Shown piece after piece: positions 29,534 to 39,800 of a DNA stretch of 42,708 bases (positions are counted from its first letter, which is position 1; every line of letters starts with the position of its first letter). The DNA lies in contig JABSQW010000026.1 in NCBI GenBank assembly GCA_013215605.1, positions 1 through 42,708 of the forward strand, read 5' to 3'. This DNA comes from Myxococcales bacterium. Its GTDB lineage: Bacteria; Myxococcota_A; UBA9160; SMWR01. The notes under the pieces were generated by a model. That model did no database searches and was not told where the DNA came from. It saw nothing but the letters and a program-made list of their open reading frames with translations. The position numbers and the translations under genes were made by a program.

Positions 29534-30910
29534 TCAGCAGCGAAGCGCGGCCGACCCCTCGGTTCGCGCGGCTGCGAACTCGCGAGCAATTCGCGTGGCG
29601 GCGCGCATACCGCTCGTGACGCCGCCCTCGACGTCCGGCGCCACGAGGTAGTCACCGGCGAACGCGACGCGCGGAGTGCGATCGATGCGATCGACGAAGC
29701 GCTCGACCCGGGTTGGATGACCGACCGAGAAGAGCGGGACGGCGTTGGGGCGACGTGAGACGCGCGCGTCCCGCACCGCGATCCGACCGATCGGCGTGCG
29801 CGACAGATCACGGAGCGCTCGCTCCACGAGCGCGCCATCGCTCGCGCGAAGATCGTCCTCCACGACCGCGGGTGACGACCAGAGCGTGAGCACGGTGGTG
29901 CGCTGACCCTCGTCGTCAGCGCGGAGACGACCGATCCGGATCGAGATCGACGCGTGCCCCTCCCGGCGCGGCAACACGAAGCTCCTGTTCAACAGAGGCG
30001 CCGGCAGCGGCGCCAATACGAGATGGACGCCCAGCCGGGGTGCGTAGCGAACGGACTCGAAGAACCCCGCCTCGTCGGGAGTGAGCTTCGCACAGACCCG
30101 GGACACGTGCGCAGCCGATACCGCGACGACGACGGCGTCGGCCAACGCGTTTCGCTCGTCGCCGCGCACGCGGTAGCGAACGCGCGCGCCGTCGGTCTCG
30201 GATTCGACCGCAACGACCTCGCACTCGCGACGGACGCGCACGCGCGCGGCGAGGGCGTCGACCAGCTCCCGCCCGCCGCGCGCGAAGGCGATCGGCCTGC
30301 CGGGAAGCCACCAGCGAAGCCCTGCCTCTAGGGCAAAGGCGCGAGAGAGCTCGTATGTTGGGCAGCTCGTGGCCGCTTCGGCCACCGGGCCGAGCACGAG
30401 CTGTGCCGCGTCGCGGCCGGCGAACCGAAGCGCATCTTCGGCGTAGCTCGTCGTGTCGAGTCGCTGCACCCACTCGGCGCGCGCCATTCGCAGCCGCCGC
30501 CCCCACAACAACGCGCGCGCTCCATAGCTCGCCAGGCCGAGTCGCGCACCGAGCGGCAACAGCGACGTCGCGAGATATCCGACGAGACCGCGCCCCCGTT
30601 CCCCGTACAGGCGTCCATCGCGCAGGACCGCGACGTCGGCGCGGTCCCTCGCGTGGGGGGCGCCCGCCGAAACAGGTTGCCGTACCCCGCCGACGTCGAG
30701 CTGCTGGGCCAGGCGCAGCGTGTTGACGTCGAAGCGCTCATCGAAGCTCTCACCGGTGTCGATCTCCGGTTCGTCCGCGTCGACAACACCGAGGTGACCG
30801 CCCGGCTGATCGGACGCCTCGAGAACCTCCACCTGATGGCCGGCGCGCAGGAGTCGCCACGCGCAGGTCAGTCCGGCCAGCCCGCCGCCGACGACGACGA
30901 TGGACGCCAC
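29534..30910 (-). CDS. FAD-dependent amine oxidase/protoporphyrinogen oxidase-like protein
   Basis: ASIVVVGGGLAGLTCAWRLLRAGHQVEVLEASDQPGGHLG dinucleotide-binding motif and C-terminal RVAFAGDYLVAPDVEGGVTSGMRAA. Confidence 0.85.
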   Translation of the reverse strand: MASIVVVGGGLAGLTCAWRLLRAGHQVEVLEASDQPGGHLGVVDADEPEIDTGESFDERFDVNTLRLAQQLDVGGVRQPVSAGAPHARDRADVAVLRDGRLYGERGRGLVGYLATSLLPLGARLGLASYGARALLWGRRLRMARAEWVQRLDTTSYAEDALRFAGRDAAQLVLGPVAEAATSCPTYELSRAFALEAGLRWWLPGRPIAFARGGRELVDALAARVRVRRECEVVAVESETDGARVRYRVRGDERNALADAVVVAVSAAHVSRVCAKLTPDEAGFFESVRYAPRLGVHLVLAPLPAPLLNRSFVLPRREGHASISIRIGRLRADDEGQRTTVLTLWSSPAVVEDDLRASDGALVERALRDLSRTPIGRIAVRDARVSRRPNAVPLFSVGHPTRVERFVDRIDRTPRVAFAGDYLVAPDVEGGVTSGMRAATRIAREFAAARTEGSAALRC

Positions 30911-30912
30911 GT

Positions 30913-31305
30913 CTAGGGAACCTCGAGGATCTGTGACTCGCCGACAGCGCGCAGCAGCGCCTCGGGCGGGAACGACTTGCGGAGAAAGACTCCGTCGTGG
31001 GACTTCAAGAGCTCCCGCAGCGGATCGTCGAGCGCTTCCCCACTCGTGAGCACGAGCCCCACCTCGCGCTGCAGCGCGGCCACGGCCCTCGCAATCTCAC
31101 CGGCGCCGCGGGGGACGATCGCTGCGTCGAGCACCGCGACGCGAATCTCGGAGCCCCGCTCCGCGCAGATCTGTTGCGCGGCGTCGCCATCGCTGGCGCT
31201 CACCACAGCGTAGCCGGCGCGCAGCAGCAACCGCTCGACGAGCCGGAGCAGCTGCGGCTCGTCCTCTGCGACGAGGACCAGCGGTCCATCGACGGTGGGA
31301 CTCAC
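30913..31305 (-). CDS. Stand-alone response regulator receiver domain protein
   Basis: LVLVAEDEPQLLRLVERLLLRAGYAVVSASDGDAA...AVLDAAIVPRG...VFLRKSFPPEALLRAV. Confidence 0.85.
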   Translation of the reverse strand: MSPTVDGPLVLVAEDEPQLLRLVERLLLRAGYAVVSASDGDAAQQICAERGSEIRVAVLDAAIVPRGAGEIARAVAALQREVGLVLTSGEALDDPLRELLKSHDGVFLRKSFPPEALLRAVGESQILEVP

Positions 31306-31410
31306 GCGCGGAAGATACCGAAATGCCGACGGCTGGCTTCGCCCCTCCACCCCAATCGGCTGGGGCTTCCCGTCGCGGGCGCGAAGGTCTCGCCCCGCGC
31401 ACCCTCCGAC

Positions 31411-32652
31411 CTACTCGATGTGCCGGAGCGTGCTCAGCATCCCAACGCTCGCGACGACGAGGAGCATCGCAATTCCCAGCAGCCCGAGGCTCTGCTCGGG
31501 ACCGAAGCGCGCCACCAACGCACCCGACAGCGGCGCACCCACCACCCCCGCGGCGCCCATGAAGCCAAATGTGTAGGTCGCGAGCACACGACCACGTGAC
31601 GCCGCAAGTGCGCTCTCCTGAAAAGTCGTGCGGCCCGCGATCATGAAGACCGAGCCGAAGATCCCCCACAGCCAGATCCCGAAGACCGTGCCCCAGAGTG
31701 GAAGCCCCGAGGCCAGAACGAGGAGAACAACCGCGCCGCCGCCCAGCGCTGCGAGCTGCGAGCGCCCCTTCCGTCGCAGCCCGCCGCGTGCGACGATCGC
31801 GAGCGACCCGGTGATCGTTCCGAAGGGGAACATCGTGCTCACGAGGGCGATCTCGAAGACGCCACCGCCGTAGGTATCCCGCATCATCAGCGGCAGTACC
31901 ACCTGAAAGGGTCCAACGAACAGGATGCCGACGGCCATCACGAGCACGAGCGTCGGGAGTAGCACCGACGATCCCGCCACCTCGCGAATTCCGGTGAACA
32001 GCGAACCCACCGAGAGTCGTTCCGAAGCCGTCGACGCTCGGCCGATCGCAGCGGGCAGCCGACTCAGCGCGGGCGCACCAGTGAAGAGCAGAAAACTCTG
32101 CACCACCAGCATCGCCGCGGGGCCGACGAAACGCGTCGCACTCGCAAGGAGCGCTCCGAGCGCCTGGCTGCCCCACTGCGTGACGTTCATCGACGCCACG
32201 GCACGACCCAGATCGTCGCCCGCCACTTCCGAGAGCAGCGAGTCGCGCGCCGGCAGGATGAACGCCTGCAGGGTTCCCATTGCAAGCGCGTAGCCGATCA
32301 GTACGCCGTACGCGAGTCGACCGGTCGCGACCATCGCGGCGAGACCCAGCACCAGCACGCCCGCGACGATGTGGAGCGTCATCAGAAGCCGCCGCCGATC
32401 GGATCGATCCGCGAAGGCACCGCCGAACAGAACCAACACGACGGACGGCAACATGAGCGCGCTCTGCGCGGCTCCAACGCGCGACGGCGTCTCCTCGAGC
32501 TCCACGACGAGCAGGGTCGAGAAGAGCACCGCCTGCAGGCCGAACGAGCCGAACCAACCGGCCGCTCCGAGGAGGAACGGCAAGAGCAGCGGCGCATCCG
32601 CGGATTCCGCTTCGGGAACCCCGGGCGGGGACTCGGGAGCGGGCTCGGACAT
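31411..32652 (-). CDS. Major facilitator superfamily transporter
   Basis: About 12 hydrophobic segments; GAFADRSDRRRLLMTLHI loop motif. Confidence 0.9.
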   Translation of the reverse strand: MSEPAPESPPGVPEAESADAPLLLPFLLGAAGWFGSFGLQAVLFSTLLVVELEETPSRVGAAQSALMLPSVVLVLFGGAFADRSDRRRLLMTLHIVAGVLVLGLAAMVATGRLAYGVLIGYALAMGTLQAFILPARDSLLSEVAGDDLGRAVASMNVTQWGSQALGALLASATRFVGPAAMLVVQSFLLFTGAPALSRLPAAIGRASTASERLSVGSLFTGIREVAGSSVLLPTLVLVMAVGILFVGPFQVVLPLMMRDTYGGGVFEIALVSTMFPFGTITGSLAIVARGGLRRKGRSQLAALGGGAVVLLVLASGLPLWGTVFGIWLWGIFGSVFMIAGRTTFQESALAASRGRVLATYTFGFMGAAGVVGAPLSGALVARFGPEQSLGLLGIAMLLVVASVGMLSTLRHIE

Positions 32653-32780
32653 CGCGGCATTCTGCCACGGGTCGGGTGGCGACGCGCGGGCTTCGGTTAG
32701 AGTGGGCATAACGGCTGTGAGCGGCGGTGGGCAGCGTCCCGACCCCGAGTGAAGAGGCGAGCGAAGGGAGGGGAAGTGGG

Positions 32781-33815
32781 ATGACGGGCTCGAAGCTTCG
32801 GGTCGTTCAGTGGACGACGGGAATCGTCGGCAAGGCCGCGGTTCGCGCCATGGCCGAGCACCCGCTCCTCGATGTCGTCGGTGGCTTCGCGTACAGCGCT
32901 GAAAAGGTGGGCCAGGATGTCGGCACCTTGTGCGGCATCGGCCCGCTCGGCGTCGTCGCCACGTCGGACGTCGACGCGCTGATTGGACTGAAGCCGGACT
33001 GCGTACTCTACAACCCTCTCTTTCCGGATATCGACGTGATGGAGCGCATCCTCGCGGCGGGCATCAACATCGTGTCGACGTCGTTCATCATCAGCGGACG
33101 CGCGTTCGGCGAAGTGGATCGCGGTCGCCTCGACGACGCCGCGCGGCGCGGCGGCGTCTCGCTCTACGGCTCGGGGGTGAATCCGGGCTTCGCCAATGTC
33201 TTCGCGCTGATCTCCACCGGAGTGTGTCGCAACGTGCAGCGGGTGTCGGTGCTCGAGTCGGTCGACTGCACCCACTACGCATCGGCCGAGAGCTGGGAGC
33301 AGTGCGGTCTCGGTCTGCCGATCGACCACCCGGACATCTCATCGATGGCGGAGAAGCTGACGAGTGTGTTTCAGGACGCGGTGGAGATGATGGCGCGCGC
33401 ACTGGCGGTCGACATCGATGAGATCCGCTACGACGTCGAGTTCGCCGAGGCCACAGAGAAGGTCGAACTCGGCTTCATGACCATCGAGAAGGGCTGCGCG
33501 ACGGGACTGCGCCACTGCTGGTCGGGCCTGGTCGGCGGGCGCCCGGTCATCGAACTCCCGATCATCTGGAAGCTCGGTTACACGATGACGCCCGACTGGC
33601 CCCTCGAGAACGGCTACGTGATCGAGATCGACGGCACGCCATCGGTGCGCAGTCGCATCGAGATGATCCACCCCGAGGGCTGGGACGCGCCAGACTTCGG
33701 TACCGTCACGGCGATGCCGGCCGTGCACGCGATTCCCGCGGTCTGCGACGCCCCGCCGGGCATCGTCCTGGCCCACGAGCTGCCGCTGATCGTGGCGGCT
33801 CACGTCACCGGGTAG
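32781..33815 (+). CDS. Dihydrodipicolinate reductase-like / NAD(P)-dependent amine dehydrogenase family protein
   Basis: LRVVQWTTGIVGKAAVRAMAEHPLLDVVGGFAYSAEKVGQDVGTLCGIGPLGV; Rossmann N-terminus of this DapB-like family. Confidence 0.8.
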   Translation: MTGSKLRVVQWTTGIVGKAAVRAMAEHPLLDVVGGFAYSAEKVGQDVGTLCGIGPLGVVATSDVDALIGLKPDCVLYNPLFPDIDVMERILAAGINIVSTSFIISGRAFGEVDRGRLDDAARRGGVSLYGSGVNPGFANVFALISTGVCRNVQRVSVLESVDCTHYASAESWEQCGLGLPIDHPDISSMAEKLTSVFQDAVEMMARALAVDIDEIRYDVEFAEATEKVELGFMTIEKGCATGLRHCWSGLVGGRPVIELPIIWKLGYTMTPDWPLENGYVIEIDGTPSVRSRIEMIHPEGWDAPDFGTVTAMPAVHAIPAVCDAPPGIVLAHELPLIVAAHVTG

Positions 33816-33832
33816 GGGACGCCCTCGCGGGC

Positions 33833-36625
33833 TCAGCCGGCAGCACTCACGCGCACGGCGCAGAACTTGAATTCGGGGATCTTCCCGTCGGGGTCGAGCT
33901 CGTCGAGGGTCAGGAGGTTCGCCGCAGCCTCGCGAAAGTGGATCGGCATGAAGACGGCGCCGCGACACTCGCGGGTCGTGAGGCGCAGACGCAGCGTCAC
34001 GCTGCCGCGTCGGCTCTCGACCGTTACGTTGTCGCCGTCGGAGAGGCCGTTGGCGGAGCCATCGTCGGGGTGCATGGCGACGAACGCCTCGGGCGCGATG
34101 GCGTCGAGAACGCGCGTGCGCCGGGTCATGACGCCGGTGTGCCAGTGTTCCAGGAGACGGCCCGTGTTGAGGACGAAGGGGTAGTCGTCGTCCGGAAGCT
34201 CGCGCGCGGCGGTCCACTCCGCGGGAACGAACTTTGCGCGGCCGTTCTCGGTGGGGAAGGCGTCGTCGAACAGCACGACGGGACCATCGTCGCGCTCGGG
34301 ATCCGGGTTGGGCCAGAGCTTGCCCACGGCACCGAGGTTGTCGTGAGAGAGCGTTGCGTACGCGTTCGTGAGGCCCGCGAACTCGTCGAAGATCTCCGAG
34401 GGCGACGCGTAGTCCATCGGGAAACCCATGCGCGTCGATACGTCGCAGACGACCTCCCAGTCGAGGCGAGCCTCGCCGGGCATCTCGAGTACCGGGCGGC
34501 CGATCTGCACGCGGCGGTCGGTGTTCGTGTACGTGCCGAGCTTCTCCATGTAGGAGCTCGCGGGCAGGATCACGTCGGCGAACTCCGCCGTCTCGGTGAG
34601 GAAGATGTCCTGCACGACCAGGAAGTCGAGATTCGAGAGCGCCTTGCGGACCTTGTTCACGTTGGGGTCGGAGAGGAAGGGGTTCTCTCCCATGATGTAC
34701 ATGCCCTTGACGCTGCCCTCGAGGGCCGCGTGGGCGATCTCGACGACCGTGAGCCCGCGCTGCGGCGAGAGCTCCCGCCCCCAGGCGCTCTCGAACTTCT
34801 CGCGAATCGCCGGGTCCTCGACCGACTGGTAGTCGGGGTAGACCATCGGGATGAGACCCGCGTCGCTTGCGCCTTGCACGTTGTTCTGCCCGCGCAGCGG
34901 GTGCAGCCCGGCGCCGGCCTTTCCGATGTTTCCCGTCAGCAGCGCGAGTGCGATGAGGCAGCGGGCGTTGTTGGTGCCGTAGACGTGCTGTGAGATGCCC
35001 ATGCCCCAGAACACGATCGCGCTGTCCGCCGAGCCGAAGGCGCGCGCGACGGCGCGAATATCGTCGGGCTCGACGCCGCAAATCGCCCCGGCACGTTCGG
35101 GGGGATAGTCGGCCACCAGCGTTGCGAGCGCGTCGTAGTTCTCGGTGCGCTCCTCGATAAAGGCGCGGTCGCCGAGCTCCTCCTCGATGATGACCTGCAT
35201 CATCGCGTTGTAGAAGGCGACGTCGGTGCCGGGCTTGATGCGGCAGTAGTGATCGGCGTGCTCGGCGATGGCTTCGCGGCGCGGATCGACCACGATGAGC
35301 TTCGTGCCGCGCTTGCGGGCCTCCTTGAAGAACGTCGCCGCTACCGGGTGATTGGCCGTAGTGTTCGTGCCGGCGAGAAGCGCGGCGCCGGCGTTGGCGA
35401 TGTCGCCGTAGGTGGTGGTGACCGCACCGCTCCCGATGCCCTCGAGCAGCGCCGCCACGCTCGACGCGTGACACAACCGCGTGCAGTGGTCGACGTTGTT
35501 CGTCCCAAAGCAGGCGCGCACGAGCTTCTGGAAGAGATAGGCCTCCTCGTTCGAGCACTTGGCGCTCCCGAAGCCCGCCAGGGCGTCTGGGCCGTCGCGG
35601 TCGCGAATCGTGGAGAGCCGTTCTGCCACGAGGTCGAGGGCTTCGTCCCAGGTCGCTTCGCGGAACGCGGGCAGCACCTCATCGTAGTCCACGATGCCGC
35701 CGGGCTTGCGCCGGCCGTCGTGCTCGCCGCGCACGTCCTTCGACAGCGCGCCCTTCGGATAGGCGTCGTCGCGCCGGATCAGCGGCACGCGGAGGCGCTG
35801 CGGGTGGGCGGCGTAGTCCCAGCCGTAGCGCCCCTTGACACAAAGGCGCTGCCGGTTGCCGGGACTCTCGCGCCCCTCGGCAAACACGATGGCGTTGCGC
35901 TCGCGGTCGACGTGGTAGGTGAGCGCGCAGCCGACGCCGCAGTACGGGCACACACTGTCGACGGCTTCGAGCTCGTCGCGCGGTCGCAGCTCGGGACCGA
36001 TGGCAACGTCGACGAGCGCGCCGGTGGGACAAACCGCCGCACACTCGCCGCAGGACACGCACGTGCTCTGGCCCATCGGAACGTCGAGGTCGAAGGCGAT
36101 GCGCGAGTCGTGACCCTTCCCCGTGCGACCGATCACCTCGTTGTTCTGCAGCTCGTCGCAGGCGCGGATGCAGCGGTCGCACAGGATGCAAGCCTGGTGG
36201 TCGACGTGGATCACCGACGAACTCGTGTCGTCGGCCCGTCCTCCGCCGCGGGGCAGCGAGTCGCCCCAGGCGTCGTAGCGCCTCGCGCAGGCGAGGAGCG
36301 CATTATCGCCAAAGGCGCGCTCCCGGCGGTCCGCTTCGTGGTCGGCCGGCTGCTCGGACATCAGCAGCTCGGTGAGCACAGCGCGGTCGGCCTCGATGTC
36401 CGACGTGTTCGTACGGACTTCCATGCCCGGCTCGCAGCGTCGCACGCAGGCCGCGGCGAGCACGCGCTCGCCCACGTCGACGACGCACAGGCGGCACACG
36501 CCCACGGGGTCGAGGCGAGGGTCGTGACACAGCACGGGAATGTCGATCCCGGCCGCACCAGCGGCATCGAAAATCGTGGCGCCCTCGCGGGCTTCGATCT
36601 CGCGTCCGTCGATCGTAATGCGCAT
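33833..36625 (-). CDS. Formate dehydrogenase alpha subunit (molybdopterin, Cys-type), multi-FeS
   Basis: N-terminal 2Fe-2S ligands, CILCDRCIRAC and CVSCGECAAVCPTGAL 4Fe-4S motifs, CPYCGVGCALTYHV, and NNVDHCTRLCHASSVAALL with Cys at the Sec/Cys position. Confidence 0.9.
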   Translation of the reverse strand: MRITIDGREIEAREGATIFDAAGAAGIDIPVLCHDPRLDPVGVCRLCVVDVGERVLAAACVRRCEPGMEVRTNTSDIEADRAVLTELLMSEQPADHEADRRERAFGDNALLACARRYDAWGDSLPRGGGRADDTSSSVIHVDHQACILCDRCIRACDELQNNEVIGRTGKGHDSRIAFDLDVPMGQSTCVSCGECAAVCPTGALVDVAIGPELRPRDELEAVDSVCPYCGVGCALTYHVDRERNAIVFAEGRESPGNRQRLCVKGRYGWDYAAHPQRLRVPLIRRDDAYPKGALSKDVRGEHDGRRKPGGIVDYDEVLPAFREATWDEALDLVAERLSTIRDRDGPDALAGFGSAKCSNEEAYLFQKLVRACFGTNNVDHCTRLCHASSVAALLEGIGSGAVTTTYGDIANAGAALLAGTNTTANHPVAATFFKEARKRGTKLIVVDPRREAIAEHADHYCRIKPGTDVAFYNAMMQVIIEEELGDRAFIEERTENYDALATLVADYPPERAGAICGVEPDDIRAVARAFGSADSAIVFWGMGISQHVYGTNNARCLIALALLTGNIGKAGAGLHPLRGQNNVQGASDAGLIPMVYPDYQSVEDPAIREKFESAWGRELSPQRGLTVVEIAHAALEGSVKGMYIMGENPFLSDPNVNKVRKALSNLDFLVVQDIFLTETAEFADVILPASSYMEKLGTYTNTDRRVQIGRPVLEMPGEARLDWEVVCDVSTRMGFPMDYASPSEIFDEFAGLTNAYATLSHDNLGAVGKLWPNPDPERDDGPVVLFDDAFPTENGRAKFVPAEWTAARELPDDDYPFVLNTGRLLEHWHTGVMTRRTRVLDAIAPEAFVAMHPDDGSANGLSDGDNVTVESRRGSVTLRLRLTTRECRGAVFMPIHFREAAANLLTLDELDPDGKIPEFKFCAVRVSAAG

Positions 36626-36795
36626 GCGTCGGTGGGTCCGTCTCCGTTCGACTGCCCTCGCCACGTGGAGGTCCGGGCGAAGAGCACCTGGGGCGAGATC
36701 TCGCGGACCCCGCTCCTGGACCGAAACGGGGCAGCGGGTTGCCTTGCCCTGGGCGACGTTCGACAGGATGCCAGAACGACAGGGGAATCGGACGA

Positions 36796-36824
36796 TTGAC
36801 AGGAAGCGAAAACAAAGCGAAAAT
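36796..36824 (+). promoter_or_regulatory. Candidate damage-inducible promoter/operator of dnaE2
   Basis: TTGACA (36796-36801), direct repeat AAGCGAAAA at 36804-36812 and 36815-36823 (11-bp period), weak -10 GAAAAT (36819-36824) at 17-bp spacing. Confidence 0.6.
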
Positions 36825-36866
36825 CGATCCCCGATCGCGAGTCCCCCAGCTCACCCCCCAGGAGAT

Positions 36867-39800
36867 GTGTCCCCCTCGGAAGCCGACTACATCGAGCTGC
36901 GCTGCCGCAGTGCGTTCTCGTTTCTCGACGCCTGCTCGAACCCGGAAGACCTGGCCGCGCGGGCCGCCGAACTCGACTACCCCGCCGTCGCCCTGGGAGA
37001 CCGGGACGGCTTCTACGGGAGTCCGCGCTTCCACCAGGCCGCGAAGAGTGCCGGCGTACACGCCATCGTGGGCGCTCAGCTGCGCGTGGGCGACTGCCTG
37101 CCCCCGTCCCGGCCACCGGGGGTCGGCGCCGCGCGCGCGCCCAGCATCGCCGCGGACGTCCCCAGCCTGCTCCTGCTCGTCGAGAGTCGCCAGGGCTACC
37201 GCGACCTCTCACGCCTCATCACGCGCGGCCACACGCGCGGTGCCAAGGGGGAGTGCCAGGTCACGTGGGACGAGGTCGAGGAGCACAGCGGCCACGTCAT
37301 CGCCCTGCTGCGCGGCAACGCCTCACTCGAACGCGTCCACCTCGACCGCGCCCTCGCCGCCTTGGGGAGCGACCGCGTGCGGGTCGACGTCTCGCGTCAT
37401 CTCGACCGCGAGGCCGAGACCGCCGCCCGTCGCAGCGCGCACCTCGCCGAGTCGCTCGGCGTCCCGGTGGTCGCGACGAACGACGTGCGCCACGCGCTGC
37501 CCGAGGGACGACGCCTGCTCGACGCGCTGACCTGCCTGCGCCACAAGACCAGCCTCGACCGCGCGGGCCGCAAGCTCGTGAAGAACGCCGAGCGCCACCT
37601 GCGACCGCGGCGTGAGATGATCGAGCGTTTCGCCGATCACCCGGAGTGGATCACGGCTACGCGCGCCGTCGCCGAGCGCTGCGCGTTCCACCTCGAAGAC
37701 CTCGGCTACCGCTTCCCCGAGTTCCCCGTACCCGCCGGCGAGACCCAGTCGACGGCACTGCGCCGCCTCTCCGAGCAGGGGGCCGGCGAGCGCTATGGGC
37801 GTCCCGTGCCGCCGAAGGCCCGCGCACAGATCGAGCACGAGCTCGCGATCATCGAGAAGCTCGATCTCGCGGGCTACTTCCTCATCGTCCACGACATCGC
37901 GCGCTTCGCGCGCGAGCAGGGCATGCTCGCCCAGGGTCGCGGCTCCGCGGCCAACAGCGCCGTGTGCTACGCGCTCGGCATCACCGCGGTCGATCCCGTC
38001 GCCATGGAGCTCTTGTTCGAGCGCTTCCTGTCGGAGGAGCGCGGCGAGTGGCCCGACATCGACATCGACCTCCCCTCCGGCGACCAGCGCGAGAGCGTCA
38101 TCCAGTACGTGTTCGAGAAGTACGGCCACTTCGGCGCTGCCATGACCGCCGTCGTGATCACCTACCGCACGCGCATGGCCGTGCGCGAGATGGGCAAGGT
38201 GCTGGGCCTCGGCACCGACGCCATCGACCGCCTCGCGAAGACCCTCTCGGGCCTCGAGCACCGCGACGATCTCGACGAGTTCGAGGCCACGCTGTCCCAC
38301 GCGGGCATCGACGCCAACGGCCCGCGCATCGCCGAGCTCTTCGATCTGGTCGAGCAGGTGCGTGGACTGCCGCGCCACCTGGGACAGCACAGCGGTGGCA
38401 TCGTCATCGCCGCCGGTCGGCTCGACGAGGTGGTGCCCATCGAGCCCGCCTCGATGGTCGACCGGCGCGTCGTGCAGTGGGACAAGGACGACTGCGCGGA
38501 CCTCGGCATCATCAAGATCGATCTGCTCGGCCTCGGCATGCTCGCCGCCATCGAGGACACCCTCGAGCTCGTGCGCGACGCCGAGGACATCGAGGTCGAC
38601 CTCGCCCACCTTCCCGCCGATGACCCGATCACCTACGAGATGATCCGCCGCGCCGATACCGTCGGCACGTTCCAGATCGAGAGCCGCGCGCAGATGGCCA
38701 CGTTGCCGCGCATGAAACCGGAGCGCTTCTACGACCTCGTCATCGAGGTCGCGATCATCCGCCCCGGCCCGATCACCGGCAAGATGGTGAATCCCTTTCT
38801 CGAACGGCGCGCGGGCCGCGAGCCCATCCGCTACCCGCACCCCTCTCTCGAACCCATCCTGAAGCGCACGCTCGGCGTGCCGCTCTTTCAAGAACAGCTG
38901 CTGCGCGTGGCGATGACCGCTGCGGGGTTCACGGGGGGCGAGGCCGAGGAGCTGCGCCGCGCGATGGGCTTCAAGCGCTCGGTCGAGCGCATGGACGACA
39001 TCGCGAAGCGCCTGCGCAACGGCATGAACGCGCGCGGCATCACGGGAGAGAACCAGGACGAGATCCTGCGCGGCATCACGTCGTTCGCGCTCTACGGTTT
39101 CCCGGAATCCCACGCGGCGTCGTTCGCGCTGATTGCCTATGCGTCCGCCTACTTGAAAGCCCACCACCCGGCCGCCTTCCTCGCGGGCCTCCTGAACGCC
39201 TACCCCATGGGCTTCTACAACCCCTCGACGCTCGTCAAGGACGCGCAGCGCCACGATGTCGAGGTGCGCGCGATCGACGTTGCGCACTCCGACTGGCGCT
39301 GCACCCTCGAGCCGCGCCTCCCCGAAGCCGGCGCGAACCACGCGCCGCAGCCCGCCGTGCGCCTCGGCCTGCGCTACGTGGCTGGCCTGCGCCAGGAGAC
39401 CGGCGAGCGACTCGAAGCTGAACGCGCGCGCGCTCCCTTCAGCGACGCCGCCGACCTCGCGAAGCGCGTCGCTCCAAGGCGCAGCGAGCTCGACACTCTC
39501 GCCGAGCTCGGCGCCCTCGCGTCGACCGACGTCGCCGCGCGCACGCGGCGTTCAGCGCTCTGGCAGGTGGCCGCCATCGAGCGTGACCCGAACTCGCTGT
39601 TCGCCGGCCAGAAGCCGTCCCCCGAGCCCTCCCCGCTTCCGGAGACCACGCCGCTCGAAGACACCCTCTCCGACTACCGCGCGAGCGGCATCACCGTGGG
39701 TCCCCCGCTCATGAGCTACCTGCGCCCGGAGCTCGACGCCCGAGGTGTGCTCACCGCGGCCCAGCTCCGCGAGGTTCCGAGCGGCCGCTTCGTGCGCACC

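Noticed and set aside
33339-35558. 739-aa minus-strand ORF overlapping the formate dehydrogenase in another frame
   Set aside because: Arg/His-rich frame-shifted translation of the formate dehydrogenase gene.
37323-39341. 672-aa minus-strand ORF antisense to dnaE2
   Set aside because: Shadow frame of the well-supported DnaE2; composition is Asp/His/Val/Arg-biased with no motifs.
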